From contig NZ_BMMZ01000007.1 of assembly GCF_014646195.1 (NCBI RefSeq), positions 166,589 to 230,588 on the forward strand: a stretch of 64,000 nucleotides of DNA. Direction: 5' to 3'. This DNA comes from Microlunatus endophyticus (GTDB lineage Bacteria; Actinomycetota; Actinomycetes; Propionibacteriales; Propionibacteriaceae). Shown one piece after another: positions 1 to 7,655 of this stretch; position 1 is the stretch's first letter; every line of letters starts with the position of its first letter. Position numbers and translations under genes: made by a program. The notes under the pieces are model-generated. The model saw only the letters and a program-made list of their open reading frames with translations. It had not been told where the DNA came from and did no database searches.

Positions 1-1
1 C

Positions 2-1273
2 GAAAAGGGACACGTGCCGCTCAACTGGGGTCCGTTGACGAGAAGCGGTGGCGAGCGCCGGTTGAACGTCGCCATTACGCGCGCCAAGGAGCGCGTCGTG
101 ATGATCGCTTCCTTCGATCCGAGGCGACTCGATCTGAGCAACTCGAATTCCCAGGGGCTACGGGATCTGAAGGACTATCTACTCCAGGCGGCGTCCGGTG
201 GCACGACCGCGGTGGTGTCACAGCGGGCCACGGTCGACAAACATCTCGAAGATGTCGTGGCGTCGCTTCGAGCGAGCGGGTTGGACGTACGGCAGAACGT
301 CGGCCTGTCCGATTTCGTTGTCGATCTTGCTGTTCGTGAGCCGGGCGCGGAGACGTGGGTAGCGTTGCTGCTGGACGGGCCGGGGTGGGCAGCGCGAACG
401 AGCGTCGGTGACCGTGAGACTCTTCCGCAGGCTGTGCTGACGAATATGGGCTGGCCGGCGATCGAACGTGTCTGGTTCCCGACCTGGTTGCGTGACCGCG
501 AGTCTGTGATCGCGTCGATCAAGAGCGCTGTTCAACAGGCCGGCCAATCTCAGCCGGCGGAGGAGTCGGCGAAGAAGCCGATCGAGGCGGTTCCGTCTGT
601 TCCGTCCGAGGGCCCCGCGTTGTCGCCGGTACGCGGTATTACGACCGCCGGGGTGACCGAATCTGCGGAGACTGCACCCCGGCCTGACGTGCCCGTAGGC
701 GGCACAAGCAATCGACCGCTGTTCCGGCCGGCTGACGAGCGACCTGTCTACGATCCGGGCATCCTCGATCTCGAGACTCCACGGGCGCGGGCCATCGTCG
801 GTCGGGAGATCGATCGGATCATCGAGGCAGAGGCGCCGATCCTCATCGAGCGGTTGATCCATGTCCTCGCCGCTCGGTTCAACCTCTCGCGGGTCCGGGG
901 GAGCCGTCGACTCCAACTTCTCGGTTACCTGCAAGGGCATTCCTCACGGCGGGCAGCTAGTGGCGACATCGTGTTCTGGTCTGCGGAGGTGTCGCCGGAT
1001 ACTTTCAGTGACTTCCGTGTCCCAGAACTTGGCGGGAAGAGGGACATTGCCGGCATCCCGTACGAAGAGCTCCGAAACGCCATGGTGGATATTGCACGAG
1101 CCGGCCACGGTATCGATGAGGAGTCGCTGCTGAGGGAAACTGCTCGGGCATTCGGGATCACCCGGCTTGCGTCGCAGGTCCGACCTCGCCTTGAGGGTGC
1201 TCTGGCCGCGGCGGCGGAGGAGGACGTGCTGCATCGGGACGGCGTGGTGGTTCGAGCGAGCCCTGTCGGATAG
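2..1273 (+). CDS. SF1 helicase / MTES_1575 nuclease / DUF3320 protein, C-terminal part
   Basis: The reading frame is open from base 2, so only the last 423 residues of a much larger protein are here. The GTG at 14 is internal, not a start. The first residues (GERRLNVAITRAKERVVM) are the motif VI region of a superfamily I helicase (AAA_12). A PD-(D/E)xK-type MTES_1575/Vsr-like domain follows at about residues 75-180 (FVVDLAV, then LLLDG). After a low-complexity linker comes a DUF3320 domain at about 260-420 (RAIVGREIDRIIEAEAP). Proteins with DUF4011, helicase, Vsr-like nuclease and DUF3320 in one chain have been reported as a single-gene antiphage system (Hhe, from memory). The domain reading is good. 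The defence role is inferred, and the N-terminal part lies outside the window. Confidence 0.8.
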   Translation, partial: EKGHVPLNWGPLTRSGGERRLNVAITRAKERVVMIASFDPRRLDLSNSNSQGLRDLKDYLLQAASGGTTAVVSQRATVDKHLEDVVASLRASGLDVRQNVGLSDFVVDLAVREPGAETWVALLLDGPGWAARTSVGDRETLPQAVLTNMGWPAIERVWFPTWLRDRESVIASIKSAVQQAGQSQPAEESAKKPIEAVPSVPSEGPALSPVRGITTAGVTESAETAPRPDVPVGGTSNRPLFRPADERPVYDPGILDLETPRARAIVGREIDRIIEAEAPILIERLIHVLAARFNLSRVRGSRRLQLLGYLQGHSSRRAASGDIVFWSAEVSPDTFSDFRVPELGGKRDIAGIPYEELRNAMVDIARAGHGIDEESLLRETARAFGITRLASQVRPRLEGALAAAAEEDVLHRDGVVVRASPVG

Positions 1274-1430
1274 TCGACCCTGACAGGATTGCCATCGAGA
1301 GAGAGTCGCGGCCGCCTGGAGTCCGATCGAGGGATGAGTATTGCTGGCGACCAAAACCTGCAGTGAGCCGAACATATTGCCGGTGGCGAGTTCGCGGGGG
1401 CGGCCATTGCGTGCAAGCGAGGTGCAGGCG

Positions 1431-2360
1431 CTAGGCGTGTTTCAAGTAGCTGCGGCCGCTAGTACGGTTTTTGGTCTCGATGTTCGCGCCAATGAGCCAT
1501 ACGAGGTTGTCGATCTTGGACGGGGACTCACCCGGCGGCGTAATGGACAGCCCGGCGAGGCTGTATTGAATGTTCTTGCGAGCCTCGGCATCGCCAACAC
1601 CAACAAGGGTGGCGAGCTCAGCAGCTCGCAGCGCGAAGCTCGGCATCTGATCCTGCAGCCAGAGGCCGAGCAGGCGCTTCACATGCGTATCGGGTTTGAA
1701 ACCTCTCCAGTGTAGGTTCCTTCGGAACTCCGACGCGAGTGGGAATCCCATGCCTGGCAGCTTCCAGTCGTCGCGCGCCGGTGCACCCAAGCGAACAAGC
1801 GCCTCTCGAAGACGATGAGGCCGATCAGGACGTGAGAGGACCGTCGCAACGACAGGCAGCAGACCGTCTGCTTGTTCACGAAGGCCAGACGTGAGAATAG
1901 CCGAGCCGAGCTGCTGGACACTGGAATAGAACGAGGGCTCCTCGTGGAGTAGCTTCGCCCAAGCGACCATAGCGGTGGCTGGGGATCGGAATGCGGCACG
2001 AGGTAGGACATCTCTGAGCTCACCCGCCACGTCTCGGCCCGCGGTGACGTCAGTGGCGACCGCGTCGGGATCGAAGGAGTGTAACGTCTCTTTGACACTC
2101 TCGTGCGCCGCGAGATATTTCACCCACTTGGTTTGGCCACTGCCCAGAGATCGGACGGCCGCGCGGAAGATTTCTGCACGCGTCTTCGTAGCGGTAATCG
2201 GATCGCCATCGTCCACCTGGCCCATCGACTTGATCAGCGCGTCGACCAATTCGGACGGCGTCTGATACCTCTCCTTCAATCCGTAGTCCTCTGTGAGCCG
2301 TTCGGCCTTTACGAATAGGGCTGCTTCTGCCGCCTCGACATCCAGGACAAGTTGTGCCAT
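1431..2360 (-). CDS. hypothetical protein, helix-rich, unrecognised
   Basis: A 309-residue protein with no signal peptide, membrane segment or motif I recognise. It reads as mainly alpha-helical and mixed in charge. The N-terminal part (about 1-120) is rich in Glu, Lys and Ala (AEAALFVKAERLTEDYGLKE). The middle carries short helical stretches (SPATAMVAWAKLLHEEPS). The C-terminal third has PGMGFPLASEFRRNLHWRG and a basic end. It converges on the helicase-nuclease gene, 157 bp away, and its 5' side faces the amidohydrolase gene across about 98 bp. Codon use looks like a genuine coding frame. A role linked to the neighbouring defence-type gene is possible but only positional. Confidence 0.65.
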   Translation of the reverse strand: MAQLVLDVEAAEAALFVKAERLTEDYGLKERYQTPSELVDALIKSMGQVDDGDPITATKTRAEIFRAAVRSLGSGQTKWVKYLAAHESVKETLHSFDPDAVATDVTAGRDVAGELRDVLPRAAFRSPATAMVAWAKLLHEEPSFYSSVQQLGSAILTSGLREQADGLLPVVATVLSRPDRPHRLREALVRLGAPARDDWKLPGMGFPLASEFRRNLHWRGFKPDTHVKRLLGLWLQDQMPSFALRAAELATLVGVGDAEARKNIQYSLAGLSITPPGESPSKIDNLVWLIGANIETKNRTSGRSYLKHA

Positions 2361-2458
2361 GTCGGATCCCTACTGAAGTTGACCTTCCGAATTCATCCTT
2401 ACCCGATGCGATTTGGACAACTCGATCAGGCCTCGTGGTCGCCTGGAGCAACTACGCA

Positions 2459-4024
2459 TCAGTGCGCTGAGCGGACCTCTCCACCCACGACTGAGGCACG
2501 CACCCTCGTCCGTGAGAGGTCCGCCAGTTCACTCAGGTATGGATCCGTATCAACCACGATGAAGTCAGCCAGTCGTCCAACCGTCAGCGCACCCTTGTCG
2601 CGCTCCTCACCGGCGGCGTACGCAGACCCAAGAGTGAAAGCCGAGATCGCCTCACTGACGCTGAGCCGCTGCTCCGGCTGGAAGCCGTCCGGAGGCGTAC
2701 CGTCCCGCCGCATCCGACTGACCGCGGCATGGATCCCGTAGAAGGGGTTGGGTTCCTCGACCGGTGCGTCGGAGCCGAAGGCGAGCGGGGCACCGGCATC
2801 GAGGACGCTGCGCCAGGCGTACGAGGCGATGTCGCGGTCACCGAGTAGCTCGCGGACAAGATCAATATCGCTGGTGCAGTGGGTCGGTTGCATCGAAGCG
2901 ACGACGCCGAGCTGTGCCATCCGCTTGATGTCGGCCCATTGCAAGTGCTGGGCATGCTCGATCCGGTTGCGCAGCCCTCCGGTCGCAGCCTGCTGGTAGG
3001 CATCCAGCACCAGCGTGGCTGCTTGATCACCGATGGCGTGGGTGGCCACCGCGATGCCGGCCGAGTTCGCCCGGCCGACCAGCCGGACGAGGTCCTCGTA
3101 CGGAGTGACCGCGATCCCGTGACTGCCGTCGGGGAACGGTTCGCTCATGTGGCAGGTGTGCGAGCCGAGCGCGCCGTCGCTGAAAAGCTTGACCGGTCCC
3201 GTACGGAACCAGTCGTCGCCGTCTCCCGTACACCGCCCCTCCTCGATCGCCAGCTCCAGTGCGGTCACCGGGATCGCTTTGTGCACACGGATCTTGAGCT
3301 TTCCAGCGTCGCGCAGGCTCAGGTAAGCGGCTCGGCAGTCCTCGCTGTCGATGTCATGAACGCTGGTCAACCCGACGCTCAGCAGCAACACCTGCGCGTC
3401 GAGGAGCCGGTCAGCAAGATCACGCGTGTCCGAGGCGGCGGCCATCCCACCCAGCAGTCCGGTCGCGGCCTCGCGCAGGATGCCGGTCGGCTCGCCGTCA
3501 AGATCACGGACGATCTCGCCGCCGATGGGATCCGGCGTGCCGCGATCGATCCCGGCCGCACGCAGCGCCGCGGTGTTGACCCAGTGGGTGTGGCCGTCGA
3601 TGCTCGACAGATCGGCCGGTCGGTCGGGACAGACCGAGTCGAGCGCCTGGCGATTCGGCTGGACGGGAACGTCCCAACGGTTGGAATCCCAGCGACCACC
3701 GCTCAGCCAGACGCCGTCCGGCAACTGGGGCAGGAAGTCGGTGACCCGCTGCAGCGCTTCCGCAAGCGATCCTGCGCCACGGAGATCCAACGACGTCAGA
3801 TCGCGCGCCAGGTTTGCGGTGTGGATGTGGGCGTCGTACAGGCCCGGCAGGACGCAGGCGCCATCAAGATCAATCAGCTCGACCGGACCGGTGACCGCTT
3901 CGCGTACGGACGACTCATCGCCGACGGCGACCAGGCGTTCGCCCTGCGCGGCGAGTGCGCTGACGACCGGCTGCGACGGGTCGCCGGTGTAGATCCTGGC
4001 GTTGCGGAAGATCCGGACTGGCAT
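2459..4024 (-). CDS. YtcJ-like amidohydrolase (amidohydrolase family 3)
   Basis: A 521-residue metal-dependent hydrolase of the amidohydrolase superfamily, YtcJ type, probably acting on an amide or ester bond of a small molecule. Substrate unknown. Visible motifs are the metal-binding DAHIHTA near the N-terminus, SIDGHTHWVN, FSDGALGSHTC, the HAIGDQA motif, EHAQHL, and the late FGSDAPVEEPNP with the conserved metal-site Asp. The frame stays open about 100 codons further upstream, but the chosen ATG starts the typical family N-terminus (MPVRIFRNARIYTGD). The upstream extension is basic and low-complexity and overlaps the divergent gene at 4133. No signal peptide, so cytoplasmic. Confidence 0.85.
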   Translation of the reverse strand: MPVRIFRNARIYTGDPSQPVVSALAAQGERLVAVGDESSVREAVTGPVELIDLDGACVLPGLYDAHIHTANLARDLTSLDLRGAGSLAEALQRVTDFLPQLPDGVWLSGGRWDSNRWDVPVQPNRQALDSVCPDRPADLSSIDGHTHWVNTAALRAAGIDRGTPDPIGGEIVRDLDGEPTGILREAATGLLGGMAAASDTRDLADRLLDAQVLLLSVGLTSVHDIDSEDCRAAYLSLRDAGKLKIRVHKAIPVTALELAIEEGRCTGDGDDWFRTGPVKLFSDGALGSHTCHMSEPFPDGSHGIAVTPYEDLVRLVGRANSAGIAVATHAIGDQAATLVLDAYQQAATGGLRNRIEHAQHLQWADIKRMAQLGVVASMQPTHCTSDIDLVRELLGDRDIASYAWRSVLDAGAPLAFGSDAPVEEPNPFYGIHAAVSRMRRDGTPPDGFQPEQRLSVSEAISAFTLGSAYAAGEERDKGALTVGRLADFIVVDTDPYLSELADLSRTRVRASVVGGEVRSAH

Positions 4025-4132
4025 GCGGCGAACCTCGGACTGACGGTGCCGCGTGGTCCCGCGGCGGATAGTCGCGGACTCTAGCGGGCGGGCTTCCAGA
4101 CCCTGTCGGAGGTCCGTGCGACGATCCCGGTT

Positions 4133-4510
4133 GTGACTGAACTTCCGCTCTGGGCCGTCTACGTGGTGTCCTTCGGCACACCGTTGTGCGCCTTGGCGGG
4201 CGTGCTGATCAGTGGCTGGTGGAACGGACGCCGGCAACGGCAACAGATGTTCCAGCGCCATCTGGAGTGGGCATCGGAGCTGGCGCTGTCGTCCGATGAA
4301 CGCACGCGGGCGTTCGGAGTCGGGCAACTGGACGCCTTGCGCCAGTCTCCCTGGTACTCAGTACGCGATGAGGCGCTCCTCGCCGCAGCACTCGAGGAGG
4401 CACTGCAGCCGGCCGCGGGCGATATTGACGCTTCGAGTGCCAAGATCCTGCTTGTCCAGACCGGCGAACCGGGAGAAACTGAAGGTGACGACATCGAGGA
4501 CGGTGATTGA
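4133..4510 (+). CDS. small membrane-anchored hypothetical protein
   Basis: A 125-residue protein starting at GTG. Residues 7-28 form one transmembrane helix (AVYVVSFGTPLCALAGVLISG). A basic stretch (NGRRQRQQ) follows and a soluble helical tail ends in an acidic run (EGDDIEDGD). The topology suggests a short outside end and a cytoplasmic tail. Its last base pairs overlap the next small gene (possible TTG at 4507, ATG at 4513), so the two are probably translated together. I do not recognise the family. The WNGRRQRQQMFQRHLEWASEL segment resembles small phage- or plasmid-like membrane proteins of actinobacteria, but no function can be given. Confidence 0.6.
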   Translation: MTELPLWAVYVVSFGTPLCALAGVLISGWWNGRRQRQQMFQRHLEWASELALSSDERTRAFGVGQLDALRQSPWYSVRDEALLAAALEEALQPAAGDIDASSAKILLVQTGEPGETEGDDIEDGD

Positions 4511-4512
4511 CA

Positions 4513-4755
4513 ATGGCAGCAAATTCGACGGCCGAGCGTTCCGACGACGTCCAAATCGTACGGGTCACGCCGAGCCAGGTGCGCGCCGCTCAGATCCTGC
4601 TCGAGCTGGATCACAAGGCTGGCCGTGAGCCGCGCCGCTCGACGTTGGCGATCGCCGGCGCAGGAAAGGCGCCCGTGCGGATCGAGCCGAGTGCCTCCGG
4701 CAAGACCGACGAATCTCGTCGCTCGACGGCCACCGACCGCCCTCGGCTGGCTTGA
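4513..4755 (+). CDS. hypothetical small basic protein
   Basis: An 80-residue protein (82 if the TTG at 4507 is used) directly coupled to the preceding membrane-protein gene. The central part (VRVTPSQVRAAQILLELDHKAGREP) reads as an amphipathic helix. The remainder is basic and Ser/Arg-rich (RRSTLAIAGAGKAPVRIEPS) and probably disordered. There is no family I recognise. The tight coupling to the upstream gene and a matching codon pattern are the only support that it is real. It ends about 65 bp before the convergent end of the NagB-like gene. Confidence 0.45.
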   Translation: MAANSTAERSDDVQIVRVTPSQVRAAQILLELDHKAGREPRRSTLAIAGAGKAPVRIEPSASGKTDESRRSTATDRPRLA

Positions 4756-4819
4756 GTGGCTCGCTGTTGCCTTGGATCGATCCCGGATGGCCAGACCACC
4801 TCAGCTTGACCCGGACTCG

Positions 4820-5593
4820 TCAGGATTGATTGATCAGTGACGCCGCGTCGGTATCGGCGTAGACCGTGCATCGCGGATGGGTCCGCAGGATCGTGCTCGG
4901 CCAGTTCGTCGACACCCACTCGTTGACGGTCGCTCGCAGTGCCTCGGCTTTCAGCTCGCCGGGCACCATGCAGAAGAGCCGCTTCCCGCTCATCAGCATC
5001 GGAACGGTCAGCGTGATCGCCCGCTCCGGCACGTCGTCGACGGTCGCGAAAAGTCCGTCCTGCACCTGCTGCACCCGTGACTTCTCGTCAAGATCAACGA
5101 TCTTGACCAGTGCCGGATCGTTGAAGTCGGCGACGGGCGGATCGTTGAAGGCGATGTGCCCGTTCACCCCGATGCCCAGGCAGACGATGTCGATCGGCGC
5201 CTCCTCGAGCAGGGCGGCGTACGCGTCCGCCGACTCCTGCTCCAAGCCTTCGGCATCGATGTAGTGCACCGCCCCGAGCGGGACCCGATCGAAGATCGTG
5301 GTGCGCAGCCAGGTGGCGAATTTCTGCGGAGCATCGGCCGGCAGCCCGAGGTATTCGTCCATGTGGAAGGCAGTCACCTTCGACCAGTCGATGCCAGGCT
5401 CCTGGGCCAGGGCGGCCAAAGTTTCCGACTGGCTGGGCGCCGACGCGAAGATCACCCGCGCCGCCCTCTGCGCCTGGAGCACGGCCCGGAGCTCGTCGGC
5501 GATGTCGGCCGCAGCAGCCACTCCGAGTTGCTCTCGGTCGGGGAAGATGCGCAGGTCGAGCTGGTCGGCGTCGTCAGCAGTCATGATCGCCAT
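4820..5593 (-). CDS. glucosamine-6-phosphate deaminase family protein
   Basis: A 257-residue member of the NagB/6-phosphogluconolactonase fold. It carries the deaminase signatures: TAFHMDEYLGL, with the acidic pair that opens the sugar ring, and CLGIGVNGHIAFNDPP, which matches the GxGxNGHIAFNEP signature of NagB. The usual reaction is glucosamine-6-phosphate to fructose-6-phosphate plus ammonia. The gene is divergent from two Gfo/Idh/MocA oxidoreductases, so it may serve a related amino-sugar or modified-sugar pathway instead of being the housekeeping nagB. A second ATG nine bases in (MTADD) is possible. The first is preferred for its AGGA upstream. Confidence 0.85.
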   Translation of the reverse strand: MAIMTADDADQLDLRIFPDREQLGVAAAADIADELRAVLQAQRAARVIFASAPSQSETLAALAQEPGIDWSKVTAFHMDEYLGLPADAPQKFATWLRTTIFDRVPLGAVHYIDAEGLEQESADAYAALLEEAPIDIVCLGIGVNGHIAFNDPPVADFNDPALVKIVDLDEKSRVQQVQDGLFATVDDVPERAITLTVPMLMSGKRLFCMVPGELKAEALRATVNEWVSTNWPSTILRTHPRCTVYADTDAASLINQS

Positions 5594-5699
5594 TCTGCGA
5601 CAGATCCTGACGCCCGAGACAACGGGCGACCCGCGTGCCGCCGAATCCTGGCCCGTGCTTGGCTTGGATCATGCGAATCTCCGCTGCAAAGCAGCCGGC

Positions 5700-6737
5700 A
5701 TGAGGCGCGTCGGGATCATCGGCGCCGGAGTGATCGGTACGGTTCACGCCCGGCTGATCTCCGAGCTGCCCGACGAGGCGGTCCTGGCCGCCGTCATTGA
5801 TCTTGATGGTGACAAGGCGAACGCGCTGGCGCAGAAGTACGGTGCCACCCCCTATACCGATCTTGCTGAGGCACTCGCCGATCCGGAGGTGGAGGCGTAC
5901 TCGGTCTGTGTGCCGAGTGGACTGCATCCGGAGATCGCCGTCCGGGTGATCAACGCCGGCAGGTCGGTGCTGGTCGAGAAGCCACTGGCGATTACCCTCG
6001 ACGGCGCCGACCGGATCGCGCAGGCCGCCGACGCCGCCGGGGCAACCGTCGGCGTGGTCAGCCAGCGACGGTTCCAGCCGGCCGCCCGCTTCATCAGATC
6101 GGCCATCGACGACGGCCTGCTCGGCAATCTCACGTCGGCCGTTGTCGAGTCGCCGCTGTGGCGCTCCCAGGCCTATTACGAGTCCGGTGACTGGCGTGGA
6201 ACGCTGGCCCTTGACGGCGGCGGTGCCCTGATGAACCAGGGCATCCACGCGCTCGACCTGATGATCTGGCTGATGGGCAGGCCGGCGCTGGTCTCGGCTC
6301 ACAGCGGTTGCGTCGCCCACACCGACATCGAGGTCGAGGACGTCGTCGGTGCGACGATCACCTTCGAGTCGGGCGCCATCGGGACGTATCTGGCAACCAC
6401 AGCAGCCAATCCCGGCCTTCCGATCCGGCTCGCGTTCACGGGTGATCGCGGCGTGGTGGTGATGGACGACGACAAGATCACCCGCTTCACCTCGACGGTC
6501 CCTGGCGCTCCGACAAGGGCTTCGACAAGCTCAGGGATCGAGGAGAGCCCCGAGCTTGTCGAAGGGTCGGTCGACACAGCCCACCGTGCCCAGTACGCCG
6601 ACTTCCTACACGCGATCGATGATTACCGACCACCGTTCGTGACCATCGCCGACGGGCGGCTTTCGCTCCAGGTGGTGCTGGCGATCTACAAGTCCGCCAG
6701 GACCGGACATCCCGTCGAGCTCAGCGCAGAGGAGTGA
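5700..6737 (+). CDS. Gfo/Idh/MocA family oxidoreductase
   Basis: A 345-residue NAD(P)-dependent sugar or cyclitol oxidoreductase. The N-terminal Rossmann fold opens with GIIGAGVIGTVHARL (GxGxxG). LVEKPLA is the EKP motif whose Lys is catalytic, and GGGALMNQGIHALDLMIWLMG belongs to the C-terminal alpha/beta domain with the conserved His. The frame is open 134 codons upstream, but ATG 5700 begins the canonical N-terminus. About residues 270-290 encode a peptide (STSSGIEESPELVEGS) that comes from a palindromic repeat inserted in the gene (6520-6564). Its stop is followed two bases later by the start of a second family member, so the two form an operon. Confidence 0.9.
   Translation: MRRVGIIGAGVIGTVHARLISELPDEAVLAAVIDLDGDKANALAQKYGATPYTDLAEALADPEVEAYSVCVPSGLHPEIAVRVINAGRSVLVEKPLAITLDGADRIAQAADAAGATVGVVSQRRFQPAARFIRSAIDDGLLGNLTSAVVESPLWRSQAYYESGDWRGTLALDGGGALMNQGIHALDLMIWLMGRPALVSAHSGCVAHTDIEVEDVVGATITFESGAIGTYLATTAANPGLPIRLAFTGDRGVVVMDDDKITRFTSTVPGAPTRASTSSGIEESPELVEGSVDTAHRAQYADFLHAIDDYRPPFVTIADGRLSLQVVLAIYKSARTGHPVELSAEE
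6520..6564. repeat. REP-like palindrome inside a coding sequence
   Basis: Two 13-base arms, CTTCGACAAGCTC at 6520-6532 and its exact reverse complement GAGCTTGTCGAAG at 6552-6564, separated by 19 bases. CTTCGACAAGCTCAGG is a widespread intergenic repeat core in actinobacteria (from memory). Here it lies in frame within the oxidoreductase gene and is translated as STSSGIEESPELVEGS, probably a surface loop. Confidence 0.75.
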
Positions 6738-6739
6738 TC

Positions 6740-7597
6740 ATGGTGAACACGAAGCCGCACAAGATCGCGATCGTCGGGATCGAGAACAGCCACGCGACCC
6801 ACATCATCGAATATCTCAATGTCACCACCGAGGGGAAGCGCGCCGAGGTCGTCGCGCTGATCGGCGCGGATGATGATCACATGGCCGAACTCCTGAAGCT
6901 GGGCGGGATTGTGCAGCGGGTCGATGACGCGTCGTCCCTGATCGGGTCGGTCGACGGGCTGATCGTGACGAACCGGGACGGCGGCCTGCACGCGCAGTAC
7001 GCGATTCCGTTCTTGGCCGCCGGTGTACCGATCTGGGTGGACAAACCGCTGGCCTGCGGCACGGGCGACGCCGAGTCGATCCTCGCCGAGGCGACCAGGT
7101 CGGGTACGCCACTGACCTCGTACTCCCCGTTGCGTTGGGCACCCGAAGTGGATGATCTTGTACGGGCCAAGGATCAGGTCGGCGATCTGCAAGCAGTGAC
7201 GGTGACCGGGCCCGCGGATCCCGCAAGCGAGTACGGCGGGCTCTTCTTCTACGGCATCCACTGCGCAGACGTCGCCCAGCGGCTCGTCCCTGGCGAGCCG
7301 AGCGACCTGCAGGTCACCCGCGTCCGCGACTCCGTGATCATCCGCTACCGCTGCACGGGTACGGACGTGACGTTGCAACTGGTCAAGCCGGATGATCATC
7401 AGCGCGTCCCGTTCCATGCGACCCTCACCGGGAGGCACGATGTGATCTCCACCGAGATCGCTCTCGGACCGGGTTACGTCGAGCCCGGGATCGAGAAGTT
7501 CCTCGGCATGCTCGACAGCGGCGTTCCACCGGTCGCGTACGAGGAGATCCTACGGGCGGTCGCGGTGATCGAAGCCGCTGACACACCGTCCGGATGA
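6740..7597 (+). CDS. Gfo/Idh/MocA family oxidoreductase (divergent second copy)
   Basis: A 285-residue oxidoreductase coupled to the preceding one. ATG 6740 is chosen because the AGAGGAG ribosome-binding site (6728-6734) sits five bases upstream. A GTG at 6734 would lie inside that site. The N-terminal strand is IAIVGIENSHATHIIEYLN, so the usual GxGxxG is not intact (GIENSH). The lysine motif is present as VDKPLACG, and a C-terminal domain with FFYGIHCADVAQRL holds a His. Proteins of this kind are often partner oxidoreductases or regulators in sugar catabolic operons. Substrate unknown. The altered nucleotide-binding loop may change cofactor preference, or may show a non-catalytic role. Confidence 0.85.
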   Translation: MVNTKPHKIAIVGIENSHATHIIEYLNVTTEGKRAEVVALIGADDDHMAELLKLGGIVQRVDDASSLIGSVDGLIVTNRDGGLHAQYAIPFLAAGVPIWVDKPLACGTGDAESILAEATRSGTPLTSYSPLRWAPEVDDLVRAKDQVGDLQAVTVTGPADPASEYGGLFFYGIHCADVAQRLVPGEPSDLQVTRVRDSVIIRYRCTGTDVTLQLVKPDDHQRVPFHATLTGRHDVISTEIALGPGYVEPGIEKFLGMLDSGVPPVAYEEILRAVAVIEAADTPSG

Positions 7598-7600
7598 GAA

Positions 7601-7647
7601 TCCTATCTTGAAAAATGCACTCCAGATGTGCAATTTTCACGGTAGGA
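7601..7647. promoter_or_regulatory. 47-bp imperfect dyad over the promoter of the DUF4143 ATPase gene
   Basis: Two 20-base arms, 7601-7620 and 7628-7647, are reverse complements at 17 of 20 positions with a 7-base centre (TCCAGAT). The inner core is TGAAAAATGCAC facing GTGCAATTTTCA. The right arm runs into a TAGGAT -10-like hexamer (7643-7648) placed seven bases before ATG 7656, so the transcript would be leaderless and the dyad would cover the promoter. This fits an operator for self-repression or a local regulator. Confidence 0.6.
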
Positions 7648-7655
7648 TCGGATGC

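Noticed and set aside
2879..4084. Long open frame antisense to the amidohydrolase gene
   Set aside because: It is a shadow of the high-GC coding strand. Composition is Arg/Asp/Gly/Val-rich, with no domain, and the opposite strand carries clear amidohydrolase motifs.
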